Assembly: GCF_009728935.1 (NCBI RefSeq)
Contig: NZ_CP034235.1
Span: forward strand, 12,501 to 76,500
DNA: 64,000 nt
Direction of reading: 5' to 3'
DNA from: Paenibacillus psychroresistens
GTDB taxonomy: Bacteria > Bacillota > Bacilli > Paenibacillales > NBRC-103111
The notes below the pieces were generated by a model, which saw only the letters and a program-made list of their open reading frames with translations, did not search any database and had not been told where the DNA came from. Below are positions 21,331 to 29,973 of this stretch, piece by piece (position 1 is the stretch's first letter; each line of letters begins with the position of its first letter). The translations under genes and the position numbers were made by a program.

Positions 21331-21406
21331 TGGCGTTCCCGAACGGAATTGAACCGATATCTACCCTTTAGGAGAGGGTTACTCTATCCATTTGAGCTAC
21401 GGAAAC
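21331..21406 (-). tRNA. tRNA-Arg (CCT anticodon)
   Basis: On the minus strand, 76 nt: acceptor GTTTCCG pairing CGGGAAC, anticodon loop CTCCTAA (CCT), T-loop TTCAATT, discriminator G and an encoded CCA. It reads AGG codons. It stands alone, 129 nt beyond the convergent PilM-like gene. Confidence 0.95.
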
Positions 21407-21526
21407 GCGGCAAAAGTCATTATAGCACATAACAGCATGGAAGCGAAAGTGGTATACAAGCTAAGGTTTTTACTTATAAACAGGAACTAAGCGACTGGGA
21501 CTTTTGGCTTGTCATAAATTAATGCG

Positions 21527-21575
21527 ATTTGTCAAAAGAAGTGTTGTTTCGACATCACACTTCGATAAACTTTTC
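21527..21575 (+). repeat. shared upstream element, copy 2 (family 3)
   Basis: The second copy of the element at 20087-20134, with the same core GTGTTGTTTCGACA then CTTCGATAAACTTTT. It lies 80 nt before the HD-GYP gene. The two copies are direct repeats 1.44 kb apart that flank the PilM-like gene and tRNA-Arg. Confidence 0.65.
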
Positions 21576-21654
21576 AAGATTTATTACTTATACTTGTCCA
21601 ATAGTCAATCACAGCACGAGTCCGCGCAACCAAATAGAGAGCAGGGGGGTGCAA

Positions 21655-22677
21655 ATGGTGAAGAATCAACACAAAGACTTGAAGCATTTAGTCGGATGCC
21701 GTTTGAAAAAGGATATTTATAGCAATAAGGGGGTTCTCGTGCTGTCGGAAGCAATGATTTTGACAGATGAACACATTCACCAAAGCATATTGCATGGGGT
21801 GGGCTTATCTATAAGTGATATTGTGATGGAAGACGACAAGAATATGGATCTTGTTATTGATGAAGCGCTTGATCAAGTTAAGAGTATTTTTAGAAATGTT
21901 AGACATACGAATCGAATTCCTTTAATAGACATTAGAAGGAAGCTTATCCCAGCTATTAACAAAATTACGGAAAATTCAGGGCTTTTCGGTCTGCTTAACG
22001 ATCTGCAAGCTAAAGATGACTATACATACTATCATAATATTGGAGTTTCGATTATCGCTACAATGATTGGCAAATGGATGCAGCTCAGCCCACAAGAGTT
22101 ATCCATATTGTCAGTAGCCGCTTTTTTACACGATATTGGCAAGCTAATGGTACCTAAAGAAATATTGAACAAAGCAGGTAAGTTAACCGAGGATGAGTTT
22201 GAAATTATGAAAAAGCATACGATTTATGGCTACGAAATTATTAACAATACAATAGGGTGTACACATAGGCACGCGCTAATAGCGTTACAGCACCACGAGC
22301 GTGAGGATGGAAGCGGTTACCCACTTGGCTTAAAGGGAGATAAAGTAGATATTTTAAGCAAAATCGTTGCTGTAGCTGATGTATTTCACGCCATGACTTC
22401 AAAAAGGGTATATCATGACGCTATCCCGTTTCATCAAGTGCTGCAGAAAATGCAGAAAAATGCCTTCGGCAAATTAGATCCAACTATAACAACTTTATTT
22501 ATGGAAAAAATCATGAGCACGACGATTGGCAATGAGACGGTACTAACAGATGGCAGACGAGCTAAAATTGTCATGATTAATCCATCTAACCGTATGAATC
22601 CATTGGTTAAAATCAATAGTGATTTTGTTGATTTAAGCCAGCATCATAACTTAAACCTAGCTCAAGTCTTGGGCTAA
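21655..22677 (+). CDS. HD-GYP domain protein (predicted c-di-GMP phosphodiesterase)
   Basis: A 340-aa cytoplasmic protein. The first 110 residues are a DUF3391-like N-terminal region (KHLVGCRLKKDIYSNKG). The HD-GYP domain follows with the metal-binding HD (residues 159-160, FLHDIGKLMVPKEIL), HH and GYP within HHEREDGSGYP (213-223) and VADVFHAMTSKR. All catalytic residues are present, so it should hydrolyse c-di-GMP. I use the ATG behind GGGGGG at 21644; longer frames run through repeat copy 2. Its 3' end overlaps the convergent tadA by 21 bp. A c-di-GMP riboswitch lies 650 bp away. Confidence 0.92.
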   Translation: MVKNQHKDLKHLVGCRLKKDIYSNKGVLVLSEAMILTDEHIHQSILHGVGLSISDIVMEDDKNMDLVIDEALDQVKSIFRNVRHTNRIPLIDIRRKLIPAINKITENSGLFGLLNDLQAKDDYTYYHNIGVSIIATMIGKWMQLSPQELSILSVAAFLHDIGKLMVPKEILNKAGKLTEDEFEIMKKHTIYGYEIINNTIGCTHRHALIALQHHEREDGSGYPLGLKGDKVDILSKIVAVADVFHAMTSKRVYHDAIPFHQVLQKMQKNAFGKLDPTITTLFMEKIMSTTIGNETVLTDGRRAKIVMINPSNRMNPLVKINSDFVDLSQHHNLNLAQVLG

Positions 22678-23139
22678 GGCTTTGGATTGTTTACGAAGCC
22701 TCCGAAAAAAGTCAGATAATAACTCACTGCACTCGACTTGCAATATATTCTCAATTACTTCCACCTGATGATTAAATCGTTGCTCCTGTAGAAGATTCAT
22801 TAAAGTACCAGCACAGCCAGCTTTAGGATCTGGCGTGCCAAAGATCACTTTAGGTATACGAGCTTGCACAATGGCTCCTGCACACATAGGACAAGGCTCC
22901 AAGGTTACATATAAGGAACAATCCAATAAGCGCCATGCACCTAATGCTAGACTTGCTTGGCGAATCGCAATCATCTCTGCATGGGCAGTCGGATCTAGAG
23001 TGGTTTCTCTCGTGTTATAGCCCCTGCCGATGACTTGCTCGTTATACACAATAACAGCTCCAATAGGTACTTCATTTATAGCTTCGGCTTCTTTAGCCGC
23101 TTGAATGGCTTCTTGCATCCAGTATTCATGGGTGTTCAT
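22657..23139 (-). CDS. tadA: tRNA adenosine(34) deaminase
   Basis: A 160-aa zinc deaminase that converts A34 to inosine in tRNA-Arg(ACG). It has the HAE motif (PTAHAEMIAI) and the zinc PCxxC motif (EPCPMCAGAI), plus family segment RIPKVIFGTPDPKAG. The ATG at 23137-23139 has AAAGGAG upstream; an in-frame ATG ten codons earlier has none. In B. subtilis tadA lies near serS and the SRP RNA gene; I found no SRP RNA here. Its stop lies inside the convergent HD-GYP gene. Confidence 0.97.
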   Translation of the reverse strand: MNTHEYWMQEAIQAAKEAEAINEVPIGAVIVYNEQVIGRGYNTRETTLDPTAHAEMIAIRQASLALGAWRLLDCSLYVTLEPCPMCAGAIVQARIPKVIFGTPDPKAGCAGTLMNLLQEQRFNHQVEVIENILQVECSELLSDFFRRLRKQSKALAQDLS

Positions 23140-23272
23140 TTGGTGTCTCCTTTTTTTCCGAACATTCATTCGTTGTTAACATGTTGTGCATAACTTTGTG
23201 GATAACTTTGATGTTTACGAAAACTTATGCAGTCATTCAAGGTTGAATATATACATATAGTACTCTATTTCA

Positions 23273-23301
23273 TTGAAGTATTCCCTAAATAAAGGTATAC
23301 T
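23273..23301 (+). promoter_or_regulatory. promoter of the c-di-GMP riboswitch transcript
   Basis: TTGAAG, a 17-bp spacer and TATACT, placed so that transcription would begin near 23308, about 14 nt before the riboswitch aptamer. The upstream stretch 23140-23272 shows nothing else recognisable. Confidence 0.6.
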
Positions 23302-23321
23302 TTGTTGAAATACCACAATGA

Positions 23322-23408
23322 AAAGGCAAACTTATTGAAAGATAAGGACGCAAAGCTGAGGGTCTAAGATAATCTAAGCGTTAGATTATAATGATAGCCT
23401 GGCTGCCC
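23322..23408 (+). ncRNA. cyclic-di-GMP-I riboswitch (GEMM-I)
   Basis: The sequence carries the GEMM-I signature in order: GGCAAAC, a P2 hairpin CTTATT-GAAA-GATAAG closed by a GAAA tetraloop, GGACGCAAAGC, GGTCTAAG, a perfect P3 hairpin (ATAATCTAA / TTAGATTAT), then ATGATAGCCTGGCTGCC. GGCA and TGCC close the outer helix. It should bind c-di-GMP in the leader of the PilZ-domain gene. A terminator follows at 23441, so control is probably transcriptional; whether ligand turns the gene on or off cannot be read off safely. Confidence 0.93.
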
Positions 23409-23440
23409 ATAATTGTCCTACCTATTCGGATTATTAACAG

Positions 23441-23465
23441 GCTGCCCTCAGGGACAGCTTTTTTG
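23441..23465 (+). terminator. riboswitch expression platform terminator
   Basis: GCTGCCC pairs with GGG-CAGC (bulged A), loop TCA, followed by six T, 33 nt after the aptamer and 54 nt before the gene start. It is well placed to be the conditional terminator. Confidence 0.8.
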
Positions 23466-23518
23466 CGTCAAATTATATACGAAATTAATGGATTAGCATA
23501 GAAAGAAGGTAATGTAAT

Positions 23519-24229
23519 ATGGTTGAAGACCGCTCAGCAGAAAATTTGGAATTAGGATTTAAAGAAACCCAAGAGCCGAATATGTCTATTTTGGTACACT
23601 GTAGAACGGTTGTGGAAAAAAAGGATTATGTATCCACGGGTATATTAACATATGCGGAAGGCGATATGGTAGAGGTTGAAATTGGGGATTATCAATTATT
23701 TGATTTGGGCACGATTGTTAAACTAACTATCTATACGCCTGCAGGAATTTTTATGTTCAATACGACCGTTATAGCTAAAGACGTTGGTTTTCTCATACTT
23801 ATTAATCCACCAGAAAACCGTCGGAAATTTTCCGAGAAACGCAAAGAAACACGTATTGAAATGGACAAAAACGGTTATCTGCACGGTGTATGTTCTCAGG
23901 GCAGCTCAGAAATGAAAGCTTTTGCAGAACCGATAGATGTGTTGATCAGCAATATTAGTCAAAGCGGGATTGGCTTTACTGTGAATGGTGATTTGGAGTT
24001 GAAAATAGATGAACACATAGAGGTAGCAGCTGAATTGGGCATAAATCTATCCTTTAGAGCCCAAGTTGTTCGCGTGGAAAAACTAGAAGCCATTTCTCAA
24101 TATGGAGCAGAAATAATTGAAATTCATCCTGATCAGAATAAAGCTTTACGTGCATTTATCCTAAAATCACAGGTTGTAAATCGCGCATCACTAAAAAAAG
24201 CAGAAAACCAAAAAAGGGTTTTTAAATAA
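23519..24229 (+). CDS. PilZ domain protein, c-di-GMP binding
   Basis: A 236-aa soluble protein with a YcgR-like layout: an N-terminal beta domain (about 20-100) and a C-terminal PilZ domain. The c-di-GMP-binding RxxxR (RKETR) and NxSxxG (NISQSG) motifs are intact. Such proteins act as flagellar brakes or as regulators of exopolysaccharide or pili. It is controlled by a c-di-GMP riboswitch in its leader, so the same second messenger may set both the amount and the activity of the protein. ATG follows AGAAGG. It is monocistronic, with a terminator right after. Confidence 0.93.
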   Translation: MVEDRSAENLELGFKETQEPNMSILVHCRTVVEKKDYVSTGILTYAEGDMVEVEIGDYQLFDLGTIVKLTIYTPAGIFMFNTTVIAKDVGFLILINPPENRRKFSEKRKETRIEMDKNGYLHGVCSQGSSEMKAFAEPIDVLISNISQSGIGFTVNGDLELKIDEHIEVAAELGINLSFRAQVVRVEKLEAISQYGAEIIEIHPDQNKALRAFILKSQVVNRASLKKAENQKRVFK

Positions 24230-24247
24230 AATAATTCATCAACTGGA

Positions 24248-24276
24248 GCTATCGAAATCACTCGATAGTTTTTTTA
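24248..24276 (+). terminator. terminator after the PilZ gene
   Basis: CTATCGA and TCGATAG form a perfect 7-bp stem with a 6-nt loop, followed by seven T. Confidence 0.9.
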
Positions 24277-24359
24277 TTTCAGACGACTTTGGTAAAATCA
24301 GGTTCTTTTAACGGTATAATGGGTATGGATCTCTTGAACAAGTATATTGGAGGTGTGTT

Positions 24360-25169
24360 ATGAAACCGATCCAAAGATCGGCTCTGCGTCTCAAGTGTGG
24401 TAAAGCGTACTATACACTTAAAAGATATATGGAATGGCTGCTAGAAAATAAGAAGTTCGCGCGAACGCTTAGGGAAAACAATCTAACCTATCCAATCTTT
24501 GAGCATCGAACGCCGGTATTGCGCAAGCTGAAGGATGTAGATATGTGGCTGCAGCACAATAAAATTATTAATTTAAAAATAGCGGTCGAGAAATTAAATG
24601 GTATTGTACTCCTACCCGGCGAAACGTTCTCTTATTGGCGCTTAATCGGTAAACCAACACGTAAAAAGGGCTATGTCGACGGGATGGTCTTATATTTTGG
24701 TAGTTTTCGTTCGGATGTAGGTGGTGGACTCTGCCAGCTTTCTAATTTAATTTATTGGATGACGCTGCACTCACCACTCACTGTTGTTGAAAGGCATCGG
24801 CATAGCTACGATGTTTTTCCTGATGCCGGAAGGACTCAGCCCTTTGGCAGTGGGGCAACCTGTGCTTACAATTATCTGGATTTACAAATACGCAATGATA
24901 CCGATCAGCCTTACCAGCTCCAGGTAACTGTCGGTGATTCTGATCTAATAGGGGAATGGAGATCTGAGGTTAAATCGCGCTACCGGTATGAAATTTATGA
25001 AAAAGAACATTTGATTAAATCCGAATATTGGGGCGGCTATACGCGACACAATCTGATTTATCGGCGAATTTGGAATGAAGAGGGACTCTGTATAGCAGAT
25101 GAAGAAGTTGCAGAGAATCATGCTTTAATGATGTATGAGCCGTTATTGAAAGAAGTTTGCGATTCATGA
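24360..25169 (+). CDS. VanW family protein
   Basis: A 269-aa protein with the VanW domain: LNGIVLLPGETFSYW, then DVGGGLCQLSNLIYW and RHRHSYDVFPD, then FGSGATCAYNYLDL. VanW was named from vanB-type glycopeptide resistance operons but its activity is unknown; standalone copies are common in Bacillales. No vanHAX-type genes are near, so resistance should not be inferred. No clear signal peptide. ATG follows GGAGGTGTGTT. Confidence 0.9.
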   Translation: MKPIQRSALRLKCGKAYYTLKRYMEWLLENKKFARTLRENNLTYPIFEHRTPVLRKLKDVDMWLQHNKIINLKIAVEKLNGIVLLPGETFSYWRLIGKPTRKKGYVDGMVLYFGSFRSDVGGGLCQLSNLIYWMTLHSPLTVVERHRHSYDVFPDAGRTQPFGSGATCAYNYLDLQIRNDTDQPYQLQVTVGDSDLIGEWRSEVKSRYRYEIYEKEHLIKSEYWGGYTRHNLIYRRIWNEEGLCIADEEVAENHALMMYEPLLKEVCDS

Positions 25170-25186
25170 AGTAGTTACTATATAAT
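25157..25186 (+). promoter_or_regulatory. candidate promoter of the aldo/keto reductase gene
   Basis: TTGCGA, an 18-bp spacer and a perfect TATAAT, starting inside the last codons of the VanW gene and 43 nt before the next start. Confidence 0.5.
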
Positions 25187-25228
25187 ATGAAGGAATGATA
25201 GATTTATAAAGTGAAGGAGACTAATAAT

Positions 25229-26221
25229 ATGGGTTACCAAGCTAGTTCAGCAAGGTATGATACGATGAAATACAATAGATGTGGCAAGTCAGGAGTTAAG
25301 CTACCGGCGATTTCACTGGGCTTATGGCATAATTTTGGTGGCGTCGACAATTTTGAGAACGGTCGGGCAATGCTGCGAAGAGCGTTTGATTTAGGAATTA
25401 ACCATTTCGATTTAGCTAATAATTACGGACCTCCAGCAGGCTCAGCTGAAGAAATGTTTGGGCAAATGATGGCTGGTGATTTTGCATCTTATCGCGACGA
25501 ACTGATTATTTCCTCCAAGGCGGGATACTACATGTGGCCAGGACCTTATGGGGAATGGGGATCCAAGAAATATCTGGTTTCTAGCTTGGATCAAAGCTTG
25601 AAACGGATGAAATTGGATTATGTGGATGTTTTCTACTCACATCGCTTTGATCCAGAAACGCCTTTGGAAGAAACCATGGGTGCTTTGGATTTACTTGTTC
25701 GCCAAGGTAAGGCTTTATATGCAGGGATTTCAAGCTACAGTCCGGAGCAAACAGCAGAAGCAATCCGCATTCTGAAGGAATTGGGTACACCTATGCTGAT
25801 TCATCAACCGGTTTACTCTTTATTGAATCGTTGGGTCGAGGATGGACTTACGGATGTTTTGGATGAAAATGGCGTCGGCAGCATCGCATTCTGCCCACTT
25901 GCTCAAGGATTGTTGACGAACAAGTATGTGACTGGAATACCATCAGATTCACGTGCTGCTAACACAACGAGCTCGTCCCTAAATTCTAAGGATGTAACTC
26001 CGGAGAAGCTGGAACAAATTCAGCAGCTAAATGACATTGCTAAAGATCGCGGACAAAGCTTAGCGCAAATGTCGCTTGCTTGGGTGTTGCGCGGAGGGCG
26101 AATTACTTCAGCTTTGATCGGTGCAAGCCGTGTCAGTCAGATTGAGGAAAATGTCGCAGCCTTGAACAACTTAGAGTTTTCGACTGAGGAATTAGCTAAG
26201 ATTGATGCTGCTTTGCAATAG
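25229..26221 (+). CDS. aldo/keto reductase, YghZ/Gpr type
   Basis: A 330-aa (beta/alpha)8 aldo-keto reductase. FDLANNYGPPAGSAEE carries the Asp/Tyr of the catalytic tetrad, then ISSKAGYYMWPGPYG (Lys) and DVFYSHRFDPETPLEE (His). The GYYMWPGPYG and NNYGPP segments are typical of the YghZ (glyceraldehyde 3-phosphate reductase) branch, which clears aldehydes such as methylglyoxal. I use the ATG 9 nt behind AAGGAG; a GTG at 25211 overlaps that region. Monocistronic. Confidence 0.92.
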   Translation: MGYQASSARYDTMKYNRCGKSGVKLPAISLGLWHNFGGVDNFENGRAMLRRAFDLGINHFDLANNYGPPAGSAEEMFGQMMAGDFASYRDELIISSKAGYYMWPGPYGEWGSKKYLVSSLDQSLKRMKLDYVDVFYSHRFDPETPLEETMGALDLLVRQGKALYAGISSYSPEQTAEAIRILKELGTPMLIHQPVYSLLNRWVEDGLTDVLDENGVGSIAFCPLAQGLLTNKYVTGIPSDSRAANTTSSSLNSKDVTPEKLEQIQQLNDIAKDRGQSLAQMSLAWVLRGGRITSALIGASRVSQIEENVAALNNLEFSTEELAKIDAALQ

Positions 26222-26238
26222 TTTGTTTATTATATATC

Positions 26239-26281
26239 TCCTTCATTTCAGTCGTTTTGCTGAGGTGAGGGGGATTTTTTC
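26239..26281 (+). terminator. terminator after the aldo/keto reductase
   Basis: CTCCTTCATTTCAGT can pair with GCTGAGGTGAGGGGG through many G-U pairs, followed by six T. The stem is weaker than others in the window. Confidence 0.6.
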
Positions 26282-26312
26282 TATTATGAAGTCCCTCCCA
26301 ATAAACCGCACA

Positions 26313-26341
26313 GTGACTTTAGCAGTATTCTGCTATATAAT
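26313..26341 (+). promoter_or_regulatory. candidate promoter of ychF
   Basis: GTGACT, a 17-bp spacer and a perfect TATAAT, 41 nt before the ychF start. The spacer holds a small inverted repeat (AGCAG-TATT-CTGCT). Confidence 0.55.
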
Positions 26342-26381
26342 TAAAAGGATATTTTGTAGAACATGAGGAGTTGTATGTAAG

Positions 26382-27482
26382 ATGGCTTTGAAAGCGGGAA
26401 TTGTCGGACTGCCCAACGTAGGGAAATCGACTTTATTTAATGCAATTACACAGGCTGGAGCTGAAATGGCCAATTATCCTTTTTGTACCATTGACCCTAA
26501 TGTTGGTGTGGTTGAGGTACCGGATGAGCGCTTGCAGCGTTTGGTTGAGATTGTAACACCTCACAAAACGGTGCCAACGGCATTTGAATTTATTGATATA
26601 GCAGGAATTGTTAAGGGTGCGAGCAAAGGCGAAGGCTTGGGCAACAAGTTTCTTCAGCATATTCGCGAAGTGGATGCGATTGTCCATGTTGTTCGTTGCT
26701 TTCAAGATGATAACATTACGCACGTTTCCGGTAAGGTTGATCCACTTGGTGATATCGAAACGATTAATCTGGAATTAATTCTAGCTGATCTGGATCAGTT
26801 GGAGAAGAAGATTGAACGCTCACGCAAAAATTTAAAAGGCGGCGACAAAAAAGTCGTAGCTGAAGTAGAATGCTTAGAGCGAATTAAAGAAGCATTGTAT
26901 GCCGACAAGCCAGCGCGCAGCTTGGAATTGTCCGATGATGAAAAGCTGATCGTACGAGATCTGCATTTGTTGACGATGAAGCCAGTGTTGTATGCAGCGA
27001 ATGTCAGTGAAGATGAGGTAGCTAATTCGGACGACAATCCTTTTGTAAAAATTGTCCGTGATTTTGCTTCGGCTGAGGGCGCAGAAGTTATTCCAATTAG
27101 TGCCAAGGTGGAATCCGAGATTGCTGAGCTCGACGGAGATGACAAGGCTATGTTCTTGGAAGAGCTTGGACTTAAGGAGTCTGGTTTGAATCGCTTAATT
27201 AAAGCGGCATACCGTGAATTAGGCTTATACACTTACTTTACTGCAGGTGTACAAGAGGTTCGGGCATGGACGATTCACAAGGGTACTAAAGCTCCACAAG
27301 CAGCTGGCGTTATTCATACAGATTTTGAGCGTGGATTTATTCGTGCTGAAGTTGTGAGCTATGAAGCCTTATCTACGAACGGTTCGATGGCTGCTGCTAA
27401 GGAAAAAGGCTTAGTACGATTAGAAGGTAAAGAGTATCTGGTACAAGATGGCGATGTTATGCATTTCCGTTTTAACGTTTAG
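26382..27482 (+). CDS. ychF: YchF/Ola1 family P-loop ATPase
   Basis: A 366-aa Obg-family protein that hydrolyses ATP and associates with ribosomes; it affects oxidative-stress responses. G1 ([13 protein letters not shown]), the switch [14 protein letters not shown], the unusual G4 region NVSEDE and the C-terminal TGS domain ([20 protein letters not shown]) are visible, and length is normal. ATG follows GAGGAGTTGTATGTAAG. Monocistronic between a promoter and terminator; in B. subtilis the orthologue (yyaF) is also close to the origin. Confidence 0.97.
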   Translation: MALKAGIVGLPNVGKSTLFNAITQAGAEMANYPFCTIDPNVGVVEVPDERLQRLVEIVTPHKTVPTAFEFIDIAGIVKGASKGEGLGNKFLQHIREVDAIVHVVRCFQDDNITHVSGKVDPLGDIETINLELILADLDQLEKKIERSRKNLKGGDKKVVAEVECLERIKEALYADKPARSLELSDDEKLIVRDLHLLTMKPVLYAANVSEDEVANSDDNPFVKIVRDFASAEGAEVIPISAKVESEIAELDGDDKAMFLEELGLKESGLNRLIKAAYRELGLYTYFTAGVQEVRAWTIHKGTKAPQAAGVIHTDFERGFIRAEVVSYEALSTNGSMAAAKEKGLVRLEGKEYLVQDGDVMHFRFNV

Positions 27483-27506
27483 CTAAGCATACGATTTGCG
27501 AGAATG

Positions 27507-27536
27507 ACACGGCTGTTTTAGTCGTGTTTATTTCTA
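27507..27536 (+). terminator. terminator after ychF
   Basis: ACACGGCT pairs with AGTCGTGT (one G-U), loop GTTTT, followed by TTATTTCT. The stem is good but the T tract is broken. Confidence 0.65.
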
Positions 27537-27555
27537 ATTGGTAGGCCCGTTTTTA

Positions 27556-27584
27556 TTGACATCCCCCTGCCAAAGGCATAAAAT
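27556..27584 (+). promoter_or_regulatory. sigma-A promoter of prfA-prmC
   Basis: A perfect TTGACA, a 17-bp spacer and TAAAAT (5/6 to consensus), 56 nt before the prfA start. It is one of the best promoter matches in the window. Confidence 0.75.
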
Positions 27585-27639
27585 ATATAGATCTATCTAA
27601 AAAAGTAAAACGGAAAATAAGCTCAAGGAGTGTGCAATT

Positions 27640-28710
27640 GTGTTAGATCGCCTACAATCACTAGCCGGACGATACGAGAAACTAAGCGAGCTGCTTAGCG
27701 ATCCAGATATAGTCAATGATACTAAGAAACTAAGAGAGCTTTCCAAGGAGCAATCGGATCTGCAAGAGGTTTTCGAGGCTTATACCGAATATAAATCCGT
27801 TATGGAACAGTTTGACGCTGCTAAGGAAATGCAGGGTGAAAAGCTGGACGATGATATGCGTGAAATGGTCAAAATGGAGCTTGATGAGCTCACCACTCGT
27901 AAAGACGAGCTTGAAACAAATATCAATTTATTGATGCTTCCTAAAGATCCTAATGATGATAAGAATGTCATTGTAGAAATACGTGGAGCAGCCGGCGGGG
28001 ATGAAGCAGCGCTTTTTGCAGCTGATTTATATCGGATGTACACACGTTATGCAGATGTGCAGGGCTGGAAAACCGAGATAATGGACGCTAATCTTAATGA
28101 TTTAGGTGGTTTTAAAGAAGTAATCTTTATGATTACCGGTAAAGGTGCCTACAGCAAAATGAAATACGAGAGCGGAGCCCATCGTGTGCAACGGATTCCT
28201 ACGACGGAGTCAGGTGGACGGATTCATACCTCTACTTCAACGGTTGCAGTTATTCCAGAAGCGGAAGAAATTGAAGTCGATATCCGAGATAGTGATATTC
28301 GCGTCGATACTTTCTGTTCAAGCGGAGCAGGCGGACAATCGGTTAATACAACTAAGTCAGCTGTACGTGTAACGCATGTACCAACCGGAATTGTAGCTAC
28401 TTGTCAGGATGGCAAATCACAAAACAAGAATAAAGATATGGCGATGGCCGTATTGCGTGCTCGTGTTTATGATAAGTTCCAGCAGGAAGAGCAAGCGAAG
28501 TATGATGGTGAAAGAAAGAGCAAGGTCGGTACAGGCGATCGCAGCGAACGGATTCGGACTTATAACTTTCCGCAAAGCCGGATTACCGATCACCGCATCG
28601 GGTTAACTTTGCACCGCCTAGAAACCGTAATGAACGGCGATATGGCCGAAATTGTAGCTGCTTTGACTATGGCTGCACAAGCAGAATTAATGGATAGCAA
28701 AGGGGAATAA
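27640..28710 (+). CDS. prfA: peptide chain release factor 1
   Basis: A 356-aa class I release factor that reads UAA and UAG. The stop-recognition PxT region is in the block [20 protein letters not shown], and the catalytic GGQ is in [12 protein letters not shown]. The GTG start follows AAGGAGTG by 7 nt. prmC, whose product methylates the GGQ glutamine, begins 6 nt after the stop, so enzyme and substrate are co-expressed. Confidence 0.98.
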   Translation: MLDRLQSLAGRYEKLSELLSDPDIVNDTKKLRELSKEQSDLQEVFEAYTEYKSVMEQFDAAKEMQGEKLDDDMREMVKMELDELTTRKDELETNINLLMLPKDPNDDKNVIVEIRGAAGGDEAALFAADLYRMYTRYADVQGWKTEIMDANLNDLGGFKEVIFMITGKGAYSKMKYESGAHRVQRIPTTESGGRIHTSTSTVAVIPEAEEIEVDIRDSDIRVDTFCSSGAGGQSVNTTKSAVRVTHVPTGIVATCQDGKSQNKNKDMAMAVLRARVYDKFQQEEQAKYDGERKSKVGTGDRSERIRTYNFPQSRITDHRIGLTLHRLETVMNGDMAEIVAALTMAAQAELMDSKGE

Positions 28711-28716
28711 CCCAAT

Positions 28717-29598
28717 ATGAACGGACAGCCAATGACGGCACGTGAAGCCTATATTGAGGCTTCTTCTTTTTTACGGTTGAGGCAGGTTCCAGATGCAGCG
28801 ATTTGTGTGGAGCTATTGCTTCAGCACCTTATGCAGTGGGATCGCTCGACGATGCTGATGCGCTTTGAAGAGCCTTTTCCGCAAGCGAAAATGAGTGAGT
28901 GGCTGCTGCTTGTGGAACGCAAGGCTGCTGGAGAGCCCGTGCAGTATATCATTGGTGAACAAGAGTTTTATGGTTTGCCTTTTCAGGTAAATGCGGCTGT
29001 GTTAATTCCGCGTCCAGAAACGGAGCTATTGGTGGAGCAGGTGGTTAAGCGAGGGAATGAGCTCTGGCCTGGGGGTGCACCCAAATTGGTTGATATTGGT
29101 TCGGGAAGCGGCGCAATTCCTATTACCATTGCAGTTCAATGTCCGCTATGGCAGATAAGCAGCTCGGATATCTCACTTGCTGCCTTAGAAGTGGCTCGAG
29201 CCAATGCAGAGCTTAATGGCGTTGCTGCAAAAATTAACTTTTCACAAAGTGACTTGTTGGATGTTTATATTCAGGAGCAGCAGCAGATTGATATCTTAGT
29301 CTCTAATCCACCTTATATTGCTTCAGGTGATATTGAGGAGCTGCAGCGGGAAGTCAAAAGCTTTGAGCCACGGTTGGCTTTGGATGGTGGAGCAGATGGC
29401 TTGATCCTCTATCGTCGGATGTGTGAACAGCTTATGCAGCTTCCTGCGTTTCCGCGTTTAGTTGCATTTGAAGTCGGTCAGGGACAAACAGAAGCGGTCA
29501 GCCAAATGCTAGCTGATCTGCAAAACTGGGAGCAAATTGAAGTAATTGTGGATTATGCAGGGATTGCGAGGCATGTGATAGCAGTTAAGAAGCTTTAG
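28717..29598 (+). CDS. prmC: release factor glutamine methyltransferase
   Basis: A 293-aa SAM-dependent methyltransferase that N5-methylates the GGQ glutamine of release factors. It has the helical N-terminal domain, the PxPETELLV segment (IPRPETELLVEQV), SAM-binding DIGSGSGAIPI and the glutamine-binding NPPY motif (SNPPYIASGDIEEL). It is co-transcribed with prfA. Its stop overlaps the end of a convergent small gene by 4 bp. Confidence 0.97.
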   Translation: MNGQPMTAREAYIEASSFLRLRQVPDAAICVELLLQHLMQWDRSTMLMRFEEPFPQAKMSEWLLLVERKAAGEPVQYIIGEQEFYGLPFQVNAAVLIPRPETELLVEQVVKRGNELWPGGAPKLVDIGSGSGAIPITIAVQCPLWQISSSDISLAALEVARANAELNGVAAKINFSQSDLLDVYIQEQQQIDILVSNPPYIASGDIEELQREVKSFEPRLALDGGADGLILYRRMCEQLMQLPAFPRLVAFEVGQGQTEAVSQMLADLQNWEQIEVIVDYAGIARHVIAVKKL

Positions 29599-29786
29599 CG
29601 TCTATTTCTTGATTTGGTCATCCGCATGTAAGTGAAAATGGCGGCAGCCATCATGGCAATAAAGGAAAGGTTACTTGTTAAACCTTCTGATGCCGAAAAG
29701 AGCGAACAAATGAAAGTTGTAAAGTTTTTGGCAAAAAAGGCCACAGCTAAAATTAACAAAGGGCGCATAATATTAAATTTTCTCAA
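29595..29786 (-). CDS. small hypothetical membrane protein
   Basis: A 63-aa protein with two hydrophobic stretches (MRPLLILAVAFFAKNFTTFI and LSFIAMMAAAIFTYM) and a basic tail (KSRNRR), so a probable two-pass membrane protein. A TTG start at 29784-29786 lies behind GGAGGT; the longer frame would begin upstream of that site. The reading direction is opposite to the flanking genes. In B. subtilis a small membrane protein gene, ywkF, lies between prmC and spoIIR, but I cannot claim orthology. Confidence 0.55.
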   Translation of the reverse strand: MRKFNIMRPLLILAVAFFAKNFTTFICSLFSASEGLTSNLSFIAMMAAAIFTYMRMTKSRNRR

Positions 29787-29973
29787 GTGAATTACCTCCA
29801 TAGTAGTAATTTCTGATGTTTGATTCGAGCATTCTTCCTAATCTCATACAAAGAGTCTAGCACAGATTGTTCCAATTCCCAAACTGGTAAAGGATTAATA
29901 GTTTCATAGGTTTAGTCCTCCACGTTGCTGACCATACTAATGGATATGGAAGCATTATGAGGAGGACTTACAA

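Noticed and set aside
23140..23272. SRP RNA near tadA, as in B. subtilis
   Set aside because: The sequence lacks the conserved GNRA-loop helix 8 region and is AT-rich without long pairing.
24360..25169. VanW gene as a vancomycin resistance determinant
   Set aside because: No vanHAX, vanRS or vanY-like genes nearby; standalone VanW proteins are common in non-resistant Bacillales.
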